Part shown: one piece after another, positions 8,713 to 16,673 of the stretch
Layout of the letters: each line of letters begins with the position of its first letter
Numbering within the stretch: the first letter of the stretch is position 1
DNA from: Rhizobium sp. CCGE 510
GTDB taxonomy: Bacteria; Pseudomonadota; Alphaproteobacteria; Rhizobiales; Rhizobiaceae
Direction of reading: 5' to 3'
Assembly (NCBI RefSeq): GCF_000292525.1
Contig: NZ_AEYF01000045.1
Span: forward strand, 186,001 to 250,000
Length of the DNA stretch: 64,000 nucleotides
The notes under the pieces: generated by a model
The model's input: the letters and a program-made list of their open reading frames with translations, nothing else
Told to the model about the DNA's origin: nothing
Databases searched by the model: none
Made by a program: the position numbers and the translations under genes

Positions 8713-9510
8713 TTACTCCGCAGCTTCGATGAACCGGTGGCGTTCGTAAAGGAACTTCAGCACGGCTTCCCGGCATTTCAGATAAGTGCGGTCGGAGGCG
8801 AGTTCGATGCGGTTGCGGGGGCGGTGCATGGTCACATCGAGCACTTCGCCGATGCGGGCCGCCGGGCCGTTGGTCATCATCACGATGCGGTCGGAGAGCA
8901 GCACCGCCTCATCGACGTCATGAGTGATCATCACCATCGTGTTGCCGAGCCGGGCGTGGATTTCCATCACTGCATCCTGAAGATGCGCGCGGGTCAGCGC
9001 ATCCAGCGCACCGAAAGGCTCGTCGAGCAGCAGGATCTTCGGCTCCATCGAAAGCGCGCGGGCAATGCCGACACGCTGTTTCATGCCGCCCGAAATTTCC
9101 GAAGGCCGCTTATCCTTCGCATGCGCCATTTGCACAAGATCGAGGTTGGCCATGACCCAGTCATGCCGCTCGGCTTTGGTCTTTGTTCGGTTGAAGAGTT
9201 TGGAGACGGCCAGATTGACGTTCTCGTAGACCGTCAGCCAGGGCAGCAGGGAGTGGTTCTGGAAAACGACGGCGCGTTCGGGACCGGGTCCGTTGACCTC
9301 ACGATTTTCGAGGAGCACGGCGCCTGCGGAAACCGGGGTCAGGCCGGCAATCAGGTTGAGCAGGGTGGATTTGCCACAGCCCGAATGGCCAATGATCGAG
9401 ACGAATTCGCCCGCGGAAATCGTCAGGTTGATATCCTTCAGGACTTCGGCGCGCACGCCGCCGCGATCGAAATGTTTGTCGATATGATCGAGCTTCAGAT
9501 AGGCATTCAT
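8713..9510 (-). CDS. nrtD: nitrate-type ABC transporter, ATP-binding protein
   Basis: A 265-aa single ATPase with Walker A (IIGHSGCGKSTLLNL), Q-loop (VFQNHSLLPWLTV), signature (ISGGMKQRVGIARAL), Walker B (ILLLDEPFGALD) and H-loop (MITHDVDEA). The LPWLTVYENV and EPFGALDALTR stretches are typical of the nitrate/sulfonate/taurine ATPases (NrtD, SsuB, TauB). It lacks the C-terminal binding-protein-like domain of NrtC, so it corresponds to the NrtD form. It starts 11 bp after the permease stop. Nitrate is preferred as substrate because the binding protein downstream of the promoter is NrtA-like and the operon has a nitrogen-type promoter. Confidence 0.85.
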   Translation of the reverse strand: MNAYLKLDHIDKHFDRGGVRAEVLKDINLTISAGEFVSIIGHSGCGKSTLLNLIAGLTPVSAGAVLLENREVNGPGPERAVVFQNHSLLPWLTVYENVNLAVSKLFNRTKTKAERHDWVMANLDLVQMAHAKDKRPSEISGGMKQRVGIARALSMEPKILLLDEPFGALDALTRAHLQDAVMEIHARLGNTMVMITHDVDEAVLLSDRIVMMTNGPAARIGEVLDVTMHRPRNRIELASDRTYLKCREAVLKFLYERHRFIEAAE

Positions 9511-9521
9511 CGGGACGTTCC

Positions 9522-10415
9522 TTAGTTGGCGGTGGCGCCGCGAGTGATGAGTTTGCCGAGCCCAGCCACCAGCTTGTCGAGTGCGAAACCGACGACGCCG
9601 ATATAGGCAAGCGCGACGATAATGTCCGGCAGGCGCGACGAATTCCACGCGTCCCAGATGAAGAAGCCGATGCCGACGCCGCCGGTCAGCATTTCGGCTG
9701 CGACGATGGCGAGCCAGGAGAGGCCGACGCCGATCCTCAGGCCGGTGAAGATGTAGGGGGCCGCCGAAGGCAGCATGATCTTCCAGAAAAACTCGAACTG
9801 ATTGAGCCGCAACACCTCGGCAACGTTGCGGTAGTCCTGCGGGATATTGCGTACGCCGACGGCGGTGTTGATGATCACCGGCCAGATCGAGGTGATAAAG
9901 ATGACGAAGATCGCCGAGGGATTGGAATCCTGGAAGGCTGCGAGCGATAGCGGCAGCCAGGCGAGCGGCGGAACCGTTCGCAGCACCTGGAAGATCGGAT
10001 CGAGACCGCGCATTGCCCAAACCGATTGGCCGATGATCGCCCCGACGATAACCCCGGTGACGCCGGCAAGGCCAAAGCCATAGAGCACGCGTTGCAGCGA
10101 AACGAGCACGCGCCAGCCAAGCCCGATATCCTGGGAGCCGTTGTTGAAGAACGGATGGGCGATCAGGTCGTAGCTCTCCTGCCAGACCCGATGCGGCGAA
10201 GGCAAAGACGCATCCGGCGATGAACAGAGCGCCTGCCAGACGAGCAGGATGAGTGCCAGCACGACGGCTGGCGGAACGACGTTGCGAAACGCGGCGATTG
10301 CCGCATGACGAAAATCGATCCGTGATCTTTGCTTGCCGGACAATGGCAGAATTTTTGCCGCCGGCTTGGCAGAGACGGCAGTGGAGGGACTTACTTTATT
10401 TGCCAGGGCGGACAT
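9522..10415 (-). CDS. nrtB: nitrate-type ABC transporter, permease
   Basis: A 297-aa inner-membrane protein with about six membrane segments and the BPD_transp_1 EAA-loop region (RNVAEVLRLNQFEFFWKIML). The N-terminal 40 residues are hydrophilic. I chose ATG 10415 because GAGGAG lies directly upstream; an in-frame GTG at 10430 would bury that ribosome-binding site inside the gene. It lies between the binding protein and the ATPase and belongs to the NrtB/SsuC/TauC family. Confidence 0.85.
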   Translation of the reverse strand: MSALANKVSPSTAVSAKPAAKILPLSGKQRSRIDFRHAAIAAFRNVVPPAVVLALILLVWQALCSSPDASLPSPHRVWQESYDLIAHPFFNNGSQDIGLGWRVLVSLQRVLYGFGLAGVTGVIVGAIIGQSVWAMRGLDPIFQVLRTVPPLAWLPLSLAAFQDSNPSAIFVIFITSIWPVIINTAVGVRNIPQDYRNVAEVLRLNQFEFFWKIMLPSAAPYIFTGLRIGVGLSWLAIVAAEMLTGGVGIGFFIWDAWNSSRLPDIIVALAYIGVVGFALDKLVAGLGKLITRGATAN

Positions 10416-10474
10416 CGACGCGCTCCTCACATGAATGAAAGGCCGGCGCGCCGGTGGCGCGCCGGTGGCGGGGG

Positions 10475-11788
10475 TCAGGAGACAACCTTGATCGAAAGGC
10501 TGTCGAGATAGGCGGACGGATTCTCAGGGTCGAAGACCTTGCCGTCGAAGAAGGTCTCCTTGCCCCGGGAAGACGAGGCGGGAATATCGGCCGCCGCGAC
10601 ACCGAGATCCTTGGCGGCCTCGCGCCAGATATCTTCGCGGTTCACCTGGTTGACCAGCGCCTTGATGTCGGTACTCGCCGGCAGATTTCCCCAGCGGATG
10701 TTTTCCGTCATGAACCAGGTATCGTGGCTCTTGAACGGATAGGAGGCGCCATCTTTCCAGAACTTCATGTAGAGGTCGGTGGCCTTGACCTCGCGGCCGT
10801 TGCCATAATTGATGTCACCCTTGAGGCGGCCGAGCACGTCCTTGGTCGGGACGTTGAACCATTGGCGCTTGCCGAGGATATCTGCCATCTCCGCCTTGTT
10901 ATCCATGCTGTCGCACCACTGCTGGGCCTCCATGACAGCCATCAGCAGGGCCTTGGCAGCATTGGGGTTCTTTTCGATCCATTCGGCGCGGAGCCCCAGC
11001 GCCTTTTCGGGATGACCCTTCCAGAGCTCGCCGGTGGTAGCCGCGGTGAAGCCGATGCCCTGGTTGACGAGCTGCTCGTTCCACGGTTCGCCCACACAGA
11101 AGACGTCCATGTTGCCGACCTTCATATTGGCAACCATCTGCGGCGGCGGCACGACGATGGTCGAAACGTCCTTGTTTGGATCGATGCCGCCGGCGGCGAG
11201 CCAATAGCGGATCCAGAGGTCGTGGGTGCCACCCGGGAAGGTCATGGCGGCCTTGATCTCTTTGCCTTCCGCCTTCTTTTTCTCGAACGCGGCCTTCAGC
11301 TTGGAGGCATCGAGCTGCACGCCGGTATCGGCATATTCCTTGGCGACGGAAATGCCCTGGCTGTCGAGGTTGAGCCGGGCGAGGATCGCCATCGGCACCG
11401 GCTTGTTGTTCTGCGTCACCTTGCCGGTATGCATCAGATAGGGCAGCGGCGAGAGGATATGGGCACCATCGATGCCGTTTGCTGCGCCGCCCAGCACGAG
11501 ATTGTCGCGGGTTGCGCCCCAGGATGCCTGTTTGGCCACATCCGTTTCCGGAAGACCATGTTTGTCGAAAAAGCCCTTTTCTCTGGCGATGATCAGCGGC
11601 GCGGAATCCGTGAGAGCGATAAAGCCGAGCTTGACGCCTTTCACTTCAGGGCCCGCCCCGGCGGCAAAAGCGCCAGAGGGAAAGGCAGTCTTGACAGCGC
11701 CGATGAGGGCAGCCGCTGCGGTCGTCTTGAGCATGCTGCGGCGGGTGATGCCGGTTGTTGAAATCCCAGTGGTCGAAGTCTTCGTCAT
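10475..11788 (-). CDS. nrtA: nitrate-type ABC transporter, substrate-binding protein
   Basis: A 437-aa binding protein of the NrtA/CmpA family. It has a twin-arginine signal (TRRSMLKTTAAAALIG) and an Ala-rich segment ending near GAFAAG. Family hallmarks are FIALTDSAPLIIAREKGFF, DGAHILSPLPYLMHTG and the loop VGEPWNEQLVNQGIGF, typical of nitrate binders rather than sulfonate binders. The ATG at 11788 follows AGAGGGAAC; an upstream in-frame Met at 11875 lies in the leader. First gene of the operon, about 160 nt downstream of a sigma-54 promoter. Cyanate or bicarbonate are alternatives within the family. Confidence 0.85.
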   Translation of the reverse strand: MTKTSTTGISTTGITRRSMLKTTAAAALIGAVKTAFPSGAFAAGAGPEVKGVKLGFIALTDSAPLIIAREKGFFDKHGLPETDVAKQASWGATRDNLVLGGAANGIDGAHILSPLPYLMHTGKVTQNNKPVPMAILARLNLDSQGISVAKEYADTGVQLDASKLKAAFEKKKAEGKEIKAAMTFPGGTHDLWIRYWLAAGGIDPNKDVSTIVVPPPQMVANMKVGNMDVFCVGEPWNEQLVNQGIGFTAATTGELWKGHPEKALGLRAEWIEKNPNAAKALLMAVMEAQQWCDSMDNKAEMADILGKRQWFNVPTKDVLGRLKGDINYGNGREVKATDLYMKFWKDGASYPFKSHDTWFMTENIRWGNLPASTDIKALVNQVNREDIWREAAKDLGVAAADIPASSSRGKETFFDGKVFDPENPSAYLDSLSIKVVS

Positions 11789-11924
11789 GCGCAGGTTCCC
11801 TCTGCTGGCCGAATTCGGACACAAAAAAACGCCGCCGGAATTTACGTCCAGGGATGGGAGAATCCTGGAGTGCAAAGACCTTGCGACGTCGGTGTCTAAT
11901 GCAGGCGCTTATGCCGCGCCTATC

Positions 11925-11950
11925 CGCACCGGTCGCCGTTGACCGGTGCG
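11925..11950 (-). promoter_or_regulatory. leader-RNA hairpin with ANTAR-type hexaloop
   Basis: On the minus strand a perfect 10-bp stem (CGCACCGGTC / GACCGGTGCG) closes a six-base loop, AACGGC. A in loop position 1 and G in position 4 are the conserved bases of ANTAR (NasR/NasT) RNA targets. The hairpin begins at the transcript start expected from the sigma-54 element. A run of seven U about 100 nt later could be the terminator it controls. The usual second hexaloop is not clear. Confidence 0.55.
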
Positions 11951-11960
11951 TCTTAGAACT

Positions 11961-11976
11961 TGCAAGCAGCGTGCCA
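11961..11976 (-). promoter_or_regulatory. sigma-54 (RpoN) promoter of the nrt operon
   Basis: On the minus strand: TGGCAC, GCTGC, TTGCA, a full match to the -24/-12 consensus with the right spacing. The predicted start is near 11951. This points to NtrC-dependent expression under nitrogen limitation and supports a nitrogen compound as transport substrate. Confidence 0.8.
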
Positions 11977-12034
11977 ATTTCGAGAAGAGTTGGTAACGGT
12001 ATGAAGCAAAAGGAGAAATGCGAAGAATTAATAA

Positions 12035-12235
12035 ATGCCTATTTCTTGGGCGTTATTATTTTTGCTTTCGTTTTGTGCGATTACTGCCGTGACCACAGTC
12101 ATGGGAGCGCTCTATTTGTGCAGTGCACGCAATATGGAAGTCGCGATGAGGCAGACGGGAGAATGGATTCTGCCCGCCCTATTCGTCGGTATTGCCACTG
12201 GGAGGGCGCAAGAGGGGAAGGCCAATGCGAGGTGA
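12035..12235 (+). CDS. possible small membrane protein
   Basis: A 66-aa frame with two hydrophobic stretches (about residues 4-30 and 42-56) and a polar tail, divergent from nrtA and convergent with pit. There is no strong ribosome-binding site before the ATG, and I recognise no family. Membrane-like composition is the only reason to list it; it may be chance. Confidence 0.25.
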   Translation: MPISWALLFLLSFCAITAVTTVMGALYLCSARNMEVAMRQTGEWILPALFVGIATGRAQEGKANAR

Positions 12236-12256
12236 TTGCCTCGCGATCACCTCATT

Positions 12257-13261
12257 TCATTGCAGCAAAGCTACGAGGCCGTAGAACGCTGCGGATATTG
12301 CCGCAGCCGCCGGCATCGTTACGATCCAGGCTATCACGATGTTGCCGGCCAATCCCCAGCGCACGGCTGAAACACGACGAGCCGCGCCCACTCCAACGAT
12401 TGCCCCGGTGATGGTATGCGTCGTCGAAACGGGAATACCGAGCCACGTCGCCCCGAAGAGTGTCAACGCTCCGCCCGTCTCTGCGCAGAAACCTTGCATG
12501 GGGTTGAGCCGAGTGATCTTCGACCCCATGGTATGAACGATCCGCCATCCGCCAAAAAGCGTCCCGAGAGCCATTGCCGACTGGCAGGAAATGACCACCC
12601 AGAACGGCACGTAGAATGTCGGGCCAAGATATCCTTGGCTGAACAACAGTACCGCAATGATGCCCATCGTCTTCTGCGCATCGTTCCCGCCGTGGCCAAG
12701 CGAGTAGAGCGACGCGGACACAAACTGCATGACGCGAAATGTCCGATCCACCGCAAACGGCGTTTGCCGGACGAATAACCAGGAGACGGCGAGCACCAGC
12801 ACGAGGGCGAGCAGGAAGCCGAGGGCTGGCGACAGGAAAATGGCACCGACGGTCTTTAGGAGGCCGTTCCAGACGATTGAGCTGAAACCTACCTTTGCCA
12901 GGCCGGCCCCCACCAGCCCACCGACAAGCGCATGCGACGAACTGGACGGAATCCCGAAAATCCAGGTGAGAATATTCCAAATGATAGCGCCCATCAGTGC
13001 GGCGAAGATCACTTGAGGCGAAACGATCACAGGATCGATGATGCCGGTTCCCAGTGTTTCGGCCACATGCAGACCGAAGAACAGGAATGCGATGAAATTG
13101 AAGAACGCCGCCCAGGCGACCGCATATTGTGGCCGCAGGACGCGGGTCGAGACGATCGTGGCGATCGAATTGGCCGCATCGTGCAGACCGTTGAGAAAGT
13201 CGAAGAACAGGGCGACAACGACCAGGCCGACGAGCAGCGGCAAAGCGAGGGTGGCATCCAT
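12257..13261 (-). CDS. pit: low-affinity inorganic phosphate transporter Pit
   Basis: A 334-aa PiT-family (PHO4) permease with ten or so membrane helices. It shows the two inverted PiT signature regions, FDFLNGLHDAANSIATIV near residue 20 and GIPVSTTHTITGAIVG near residue 280, plus GIPSSSSHALVGG and SLGHGGNDAQKTMG between them. It imports metal-phosphate by proton coupling. The start overlaps the stop of the DUF47 gene by one base (TGATG). The pair matches the orfA-pit operon of Sinorhizobium meliloti, where PhoB represses it under phosphate limitation. Confidence 0.93.
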   Translation of the reverse strand: MDATLALPLLVGLVVVALFFDFLNGLHDAANSIATIVSTRVLRPQYAVAWAAFFNFIAFLFFGLHVAETLGTGIIDPVIVSPQVIFAALMGAIIWNILTWIFGIPSSSSHALVGGLVGAGLAKVGFSSIVWNGLLKTVGAIFLSPALGFLLALVLVLAVSWLFVRQTPFAVDRTFRVMQFVSASLYSLGHGGNDAQKTMGIIAVLLFSQGYLGPTFYVPFWVVISCQSAMALGTLFGGWRIVHTMGSKITRLNPMQGFCAETGGALTLFGATWLGIPVSTTHTITGAIVGVGAARRVSAVRWGLAGNIVIAWIVTMPAAAAISAAFYGLVALLQ

Positions 13262-13905
13262 CAGACGTTCTCGATGAGAATGCCGCTGATCTCGTTGGCG
13301 ACATCCTCGAAGCGGTCGACCACTTTCTCCAGCTCTCCGTAGATTTCGCTTCCGATCAGGTAGGCCATCGCATTGCCGCTGGCGCCATGACGCACAAACA
13401 GATCCTTCAAGCCTTGGTCGTGGAGCTCATCGGAACGTCCCTCCACTCGGGTGACCTCCTCCGCGATGGCTGCGAGACGCTGCGCATTGGCTCCCAATTT
13501 GTCGAGAAGGGGTATCGCCTCGGCGACAAGATTTGCCGCCTTGACGATTTCACTGCCCATCTGCTGCATGAGCGGATCGAAGCAGGATTGCTCGAACAAA
13601 CGGATCGTCTTGACGGTTTTGTGCATCATGTCGATTGCATCATCCATCGACTGAATAAGGTCTTTGATGTCCCCCCGGTCGAAGGGCGTGATGAAGCTTC
13701 GCCGAACGGCAAGAAGAACCTCACGCGTGACGTCGTCGGCCTCGTTTTCCAAGGTGACGATACGTTCACAGTTTTTCTGAACGTCATTGCCCTTCAGGAG
13801 TTGATCGAGGGCGTGCGCCGCGGCAACGACGGTCTTCGAATGCTTGGAAAACATTTCAAAGAATCTGTCTTCCCGTGGCATCAGCTTGCGAAAAATGCTC
13901 ATCAT
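13261..13905 (-). CDS. Pit accessory protein, DUF47 family (OrfA)
   Basis: A 214-aa, almost wholly alpha-helical protein of the DUF47 (PhoU-like) family, encoded directly upstream of pit in many bacteria. It contains the helix bundle repeats with acidic and Asn clusters (TLENEADDVTREVL, GRSDELHDQGLKDL) thought to bind metal. It acts in the cytoplasm, probably adjusting Pit activity. Two adjacent ATG codons (13905, 13902) are both possible. A Pho box lies 28-45 bp upstream of the start. Confidence 0.9.
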   Translation of the reverse strand: MMSIFRKLMPREDRFFEMFSKHSKTVVAAAHALDQLLKGNDVQKNCERIVTLENEADDVTREVLLAVRRSFITPFDRGDIKDLIQSMDDAIDMMHKTVKTIRLFEQSCFDPLMQQMGSEIVKAANLVAEAIPLLDKLGANAQRLAAIAEEVTRVEGRSDELHDQGLKDLFVRHGASGNAMAYLIGSEIYGELEKVVDRFEDVANEISGILIENV

Positions 13906-13932
13906 GCCTGCGAACCTTTCTCGTGCGGCCGA

Positions 13933-13950
13933 CTGTCATAAATGTGTCAT
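13933..13950 (+). promoter_or_regulatory. Pho box (PhoB binding site)
   Basis: CTGTCATAAATGTGTCAT: two heptamers (CTGTCAT and GTGTCAT) separated by AAAT, 13 of 14 heptamer bases matching the PhoB consensus. It points toward the NUDIX gene, 50 bp before that start codon, and lies just upstream of orfA-pit on the other strand. Activation of the NUDIX gene and repression of orfA-pit are both possible from one site. Confidence 0.75.
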
Positions 13951-14000
13951 AAACACGCCCACGCAATTGAAGCAACAAGCAAATCGGCTACTCCATCGCT

Positions 14001-14534
14001 ATGACGCCTCGCAAAAAAGGCAGGAAGCCTCGACTGGACAAATCCCAGCCACTGCTGCGGCAGCTCGCTGCTGTTCCTGACACGTTGTTCGCCGGCGCAT
14101 TCCGCCAACAATATGGCGCACTTTGCTTCCGCCATGGCAATGCCGGATCCGAGGTCGAAATCCTGGTGATCACATCGCGCGAGAGCGCACGCTGGGTCAT
14201 CCCGAAAGGGTGGCCGATGAAAGGGAAAAAGCCTTTCGAAGCAGCAGCAATCGAAGCATGGGAGGAGGCAGGCGTGCGCGGGCTGGTGAAGAAGAAGCCG
14301 GTCGGACGCTATACCTATCTCAAAGAATTCGACAATGGCGACGTAGCCCCCTGTATCGTCGACATGTTTCAGCTTGAAGTCACGGAAATCAGCGGCGATT
14401 TCAAGGAGCGGGGTCAGCGTATTCTCGAATGGGTCAGCCCGGATGAAGCGGCACGACGCGTTCGCGAGATCGAACTCAAGTCGCTACTCGTCCAATTTGA
14501 AGTGCGCGGTCGCAAGAAACGCGATCGCGGCTGA
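14001..14534 (+). CDS. NUDIX hydrolase (diphosphoinositol-polyphosphate hydrolase-like)
   Basis: A 177-aa NUDIX-fold protein. The NUDIX box lies at about residues 69-92 and ends AAIEAWEEAGV. The metal-binding EE pair is intact, but the usual first Glu of the box is Lys and the usual Arg is Ile. The first change is common in DIPP-type enzymes (substrates: diphosphoinositol phosphates, diadenosine polyphosphates, polyphosphate); the second is unusual. A basic N-terminus (PRKKGRKPRLDK) precedes the fold. The gene is divergent from orfA-pit behind a Pho box, which suggests a role in phosphate starvation (inference). Confidence 0.85.
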   Translation: MTPRKKGRKPRLDKSQPLLRQLAAVPDTLFAGAFRQQYGALCFRHGNAGSEVEILVITSRESARWVIPKGWPMKGKKPFEAAAIEAWEEAGVRGLVKKKPVGRYTYLKEFDNGDVAPCIVDMFQLEVTEISGDFKERGQRILEWVSPDEAARRVREIELKSLLVQFEVRGRKKRDRG

Positions 14535-14560
14535 CCGCTGACACCTTTCCGCACGATGCT

Positions 14561-14665
14561 CTAAAGCGCGTCGCATATAACTTGATTCCTTCGACGCGCT
14601 TTAGCTCTTTGTTTTTATGCATGTCGTTATCCGGGAACCGCTGCACACTTCCCGGCGACATGCAT
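14561..14665. repeat. RIME1-like intergenic double palindrome
   Basis: Two hairpins in 105 bp. The first is a perfect 13-bp inverted repeat (CTAAAGCGCGTCG at 14561-14573 with its complement at 14592-14604). The second has a 10-bp outer arm (ATGCATGTCG at 14617-14626; complement 14656-14665) and a 7-bp inner arm (CCGGGAA; complement 14649-14655). Size and structure fit RIME1, the intergenic element scattered through Rhizobium genomes. Its last base is the last base of the adjoining permease stop codon, so it also forms the 3' end of that operon. Confidence 0.75.
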
Positions 14666-15576
14666 TATCGCTCGAATGGTTCGCCGAGCGAAGCGACGCC
14701 GTTCAATTTCAGTAGGCGCCGATCGGCGGAGATGACGCCGAGCACGATGATCGTGACGAGATAGGGCAGGCTCGACAGTAGCTGCGAGGGAACGTCCAGT
14801 CCGGTTGCCTGGGCCGCAAGCCCCATCAGCGAGACAGCGCCGAAGAGGCAGGCGCCGAGGAAGATGCGACCGGTGAGCCAAGTCCCGAAGACGACGAGGG
14901 CGATGGCGATCCAGCCGCGTCCGGCGATCATCCCGTCAGCCCAGAGTGGTGTGTAGACGACCGCCGCATAGGCACCGGCGAAGCCGGCCATCGCGCCGCC
15001 GAAGGCGATGGCGAGGATACGGACCGATATCACCGAATAGCCGATGGCGTGGGCGGCCTTCGGGTTCTCGCCAACGGCGCGGACGATGAGACCAAGCTTG
15101 GTGTGGGCAAGTATGGCCCAAAGAGCGAGGGTCGCGGCGAGCGAAATCCACACCACGATGTCCTGGACGAAAAGGCCGCCAATCGCCGGCAGTTCCGAAA
15201 GCCCCGGAATAGCGAGCTTTGGAAGACCCTTGACCGTCAGGCTCTCATAGGTCTTGCCGAAGAGGGCCGAGAGGCCTTGGCCAAAAATGCCGATGGCAAG
15301 GCCGGCGGCCACCTGGTTTGCCCGGAACCCGAGCGTAACGAAGGCAAAAAGCAGGGAAAGCGCGGCGCCGCCAAGCCCTGCGACGATGAAGCCGAGAAGA
15401 TGTCCGCCGCCATGATAAACGACGATGAAGGCGAGCACGGCGCCAAGGGCCATCAATCCCTCGACCCCGAGGTTGAGGACACCGGCGCGCTCGGCCACCA
15501 GTTCGCCGAGGGCTGCCAGAAGAAACGGTGTCGCAGCCGCAAGCATGCCGGCAAGGATGAACTCGATGGCGTTCAT
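14665..15576 (-). CDS. BMP-family ABC transporter, permease 2 (purine-demethylase operon)
   Basis: A 303-aa membrane protein of the short BMP permease class, with about eight to ten helices and the INLGLEG-like region here as LNLGVEGLMALGAV. The ATG at 15576 overlaps the previous stop by four bases (ATGA); ten extra upstream codons in frame are shadow. Last gene of the eight-gene operon, ending at the RIME1-like element. It resembles the permease at 4411-5337 in type, so the window holds two complete BMP importers. Confidence 0.88.
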   Translation of the reverse strand: MNAIEFILAGMLAAATPFLLAALGELVAERAGVLNLGVEGLMALGAVLAFIVVYHGGGHLLGFIVAGLGGAALSLLFAFVTLGFRANQVAAGLAIGIFGQGLSALFGKTYESLTVKGLPKLAIPGLSELPAIGGLFVQDIVVWISLAATLALWAILAHTKLGLIVRAVGENPKAAHAIGYSVISVRILAIAFGGAMAGFAGAYAAVVYTPLWADGMIAGRGWIAIALVVFGTWLTGRIFLGACLFGAVSLMGLAAQATGLDVPSQLLSSLPYLVTIIVLGVISADRRLLKLNGVASLGEPFER

Positions 15577-16673
15577 GGCAGGCTCCGCTGGGCGGTGCGG
15601 CGCCATTCAAGACGATAACGCACGAAGGCGACGGCGATCAGGTAGGCGAGAAGCAGACTACCCTGGAAGACACGGACGGCGGCAATCGGCAGGCCGGCCG
15701 AGACCATGGCATTGTCGCCGCCGATATAGATAACCGCCATGACCAGCGCCGAGACCACGATGCCGATCGGATGCAGGCCGCCGAGATAGGCGACGATGAT
15801 GGCGGCATAGCCATAACCGCTCGCGACCGAACGCTGCAGCTGGCCGAGCGGACCGGCAACTTCGGCGGCGCCGGCAAGGCCGGCGGCAAAACCGCCGATC
15901 AGCAGCGAAAGCCAGATCGCCCACCCCTCCCTGAAGCCGGCGTAGCCGGCAGCCCGCGGCGCCAGGCCGCCGACCTGGAGCTTGTAGCCGATGAAGCTCT
16001 TCTGCATGAAGACCCAGGCCGCAACCGACAAAACGAGGGTGATGAGGAAGGAGACGTTGACGCGCGTACCGGCAATCAGGGTCGGCACCATCGCATCGTA
16101 CTGGAACATCACCGACTGCGGGAAATTGAAGCCGTTCGGATCCTTCCAGGGGCCGAGCAGCAGATAGTTCAACAATTGCGCGGCAACGAGGCTCAGCATC
16201 AGCGAAACGAGGATCTCATTGGCATTAAGGCGCACGCGCCAGAAGGCGGTGAGAGAAGCCCAAATCGCCCCGCCGATGGCGCCGAGCAGCAGCATCACCG
16301 GCCAGATCCACTGGCCCGTCGCCTGGGGAAACCAGACCGGAATGGCTGAGGCGAAGATCGCGCCAAGGATAAACTGGCCTTCGGCGCCGATATTGAAAAC
16401 CTTGGCGCGAAAGCCGATTGCCAGCCCCTGGGCGATGAGGAGGAGGGGCCCCGCCTTTAACAGCACTTCTGAAAACGACGCCCAGGAAAGGAAGGGCTCG
16501 AAAAGCATCGCGTAGACGACCGCGACGGGGTCGCGACCCATCAAAACGTAGAGCCCGAGATTAAGTGCGATCGCACCCCCGAGCGCGATGACGGGTGCGC
16601 CCAAGGCCGCAGCCAGCGAGGCGCGCTCCCGGCGGACAAGGGTGGGAACGGAAGCAGGGAACCAGACACTCAT
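15573..16673 (-). CDS. BMP-family ABC transporter, permease 1 (purine-demethylase operon)
   Basis: A 366-aa polytopic permease of the longer BMP class. It has the characteristic FRAKVFNIGAEGQFILGAIF stretch at about residues 88-107 and several following helices. It overlaps the ATPase stop by one base (TAATG) and the next permease by four, so all three are translated together. Confidence 0.9.
   Translation of the reverse strand: MSVWFPASVPTLVRRERASLAAALGAPVIALGGAIALNLGLYVLMGRDPVAVVYAMLFEPFLSWASFSEVLLKAGPLLLIAQGLAIGFRAKVFNIGAEGQFILGAIFASAIPVWFPQATGQWIWPVMLLLGAIGGAIWASLTAFWRVRLNANEILVSLMLSLVAAQLLNYLLLGPWKDPNGFNFPQSVMFQYDAMVPTLIAGTRVNVSFLITLVLSVAAWVFMQKSFIGYKLQVGGLAPRAAGYAGFREGWAIWLSLLIGGFAAGLAGAAEVAGPLGQLQRSVASGYGYAAIIVAYLGGLHPIGIVVSALVMAVIYIGGDNAMVSAGLPIAAVRVFQGSLLLAYLIAVAFVRYRLEWRRTAQRSLP

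Larger units (their letters stand above)
11789..12256. other. leader and upstream region of the nitrate transporter operon
   Basis: About 470 bp between nrtA and pit. The half nearest nrtA is the long leader of the nrt transcript: a hexaloop hairpin at 11925-11950, weaker inverted repeats further down, and a run of seven U near 11822-11828. Upstream is the sigma-54 promoter (11961-11976). The rest holds only a doubtful small membrane-protein frame (12035-12235). Confidence 0.65.
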
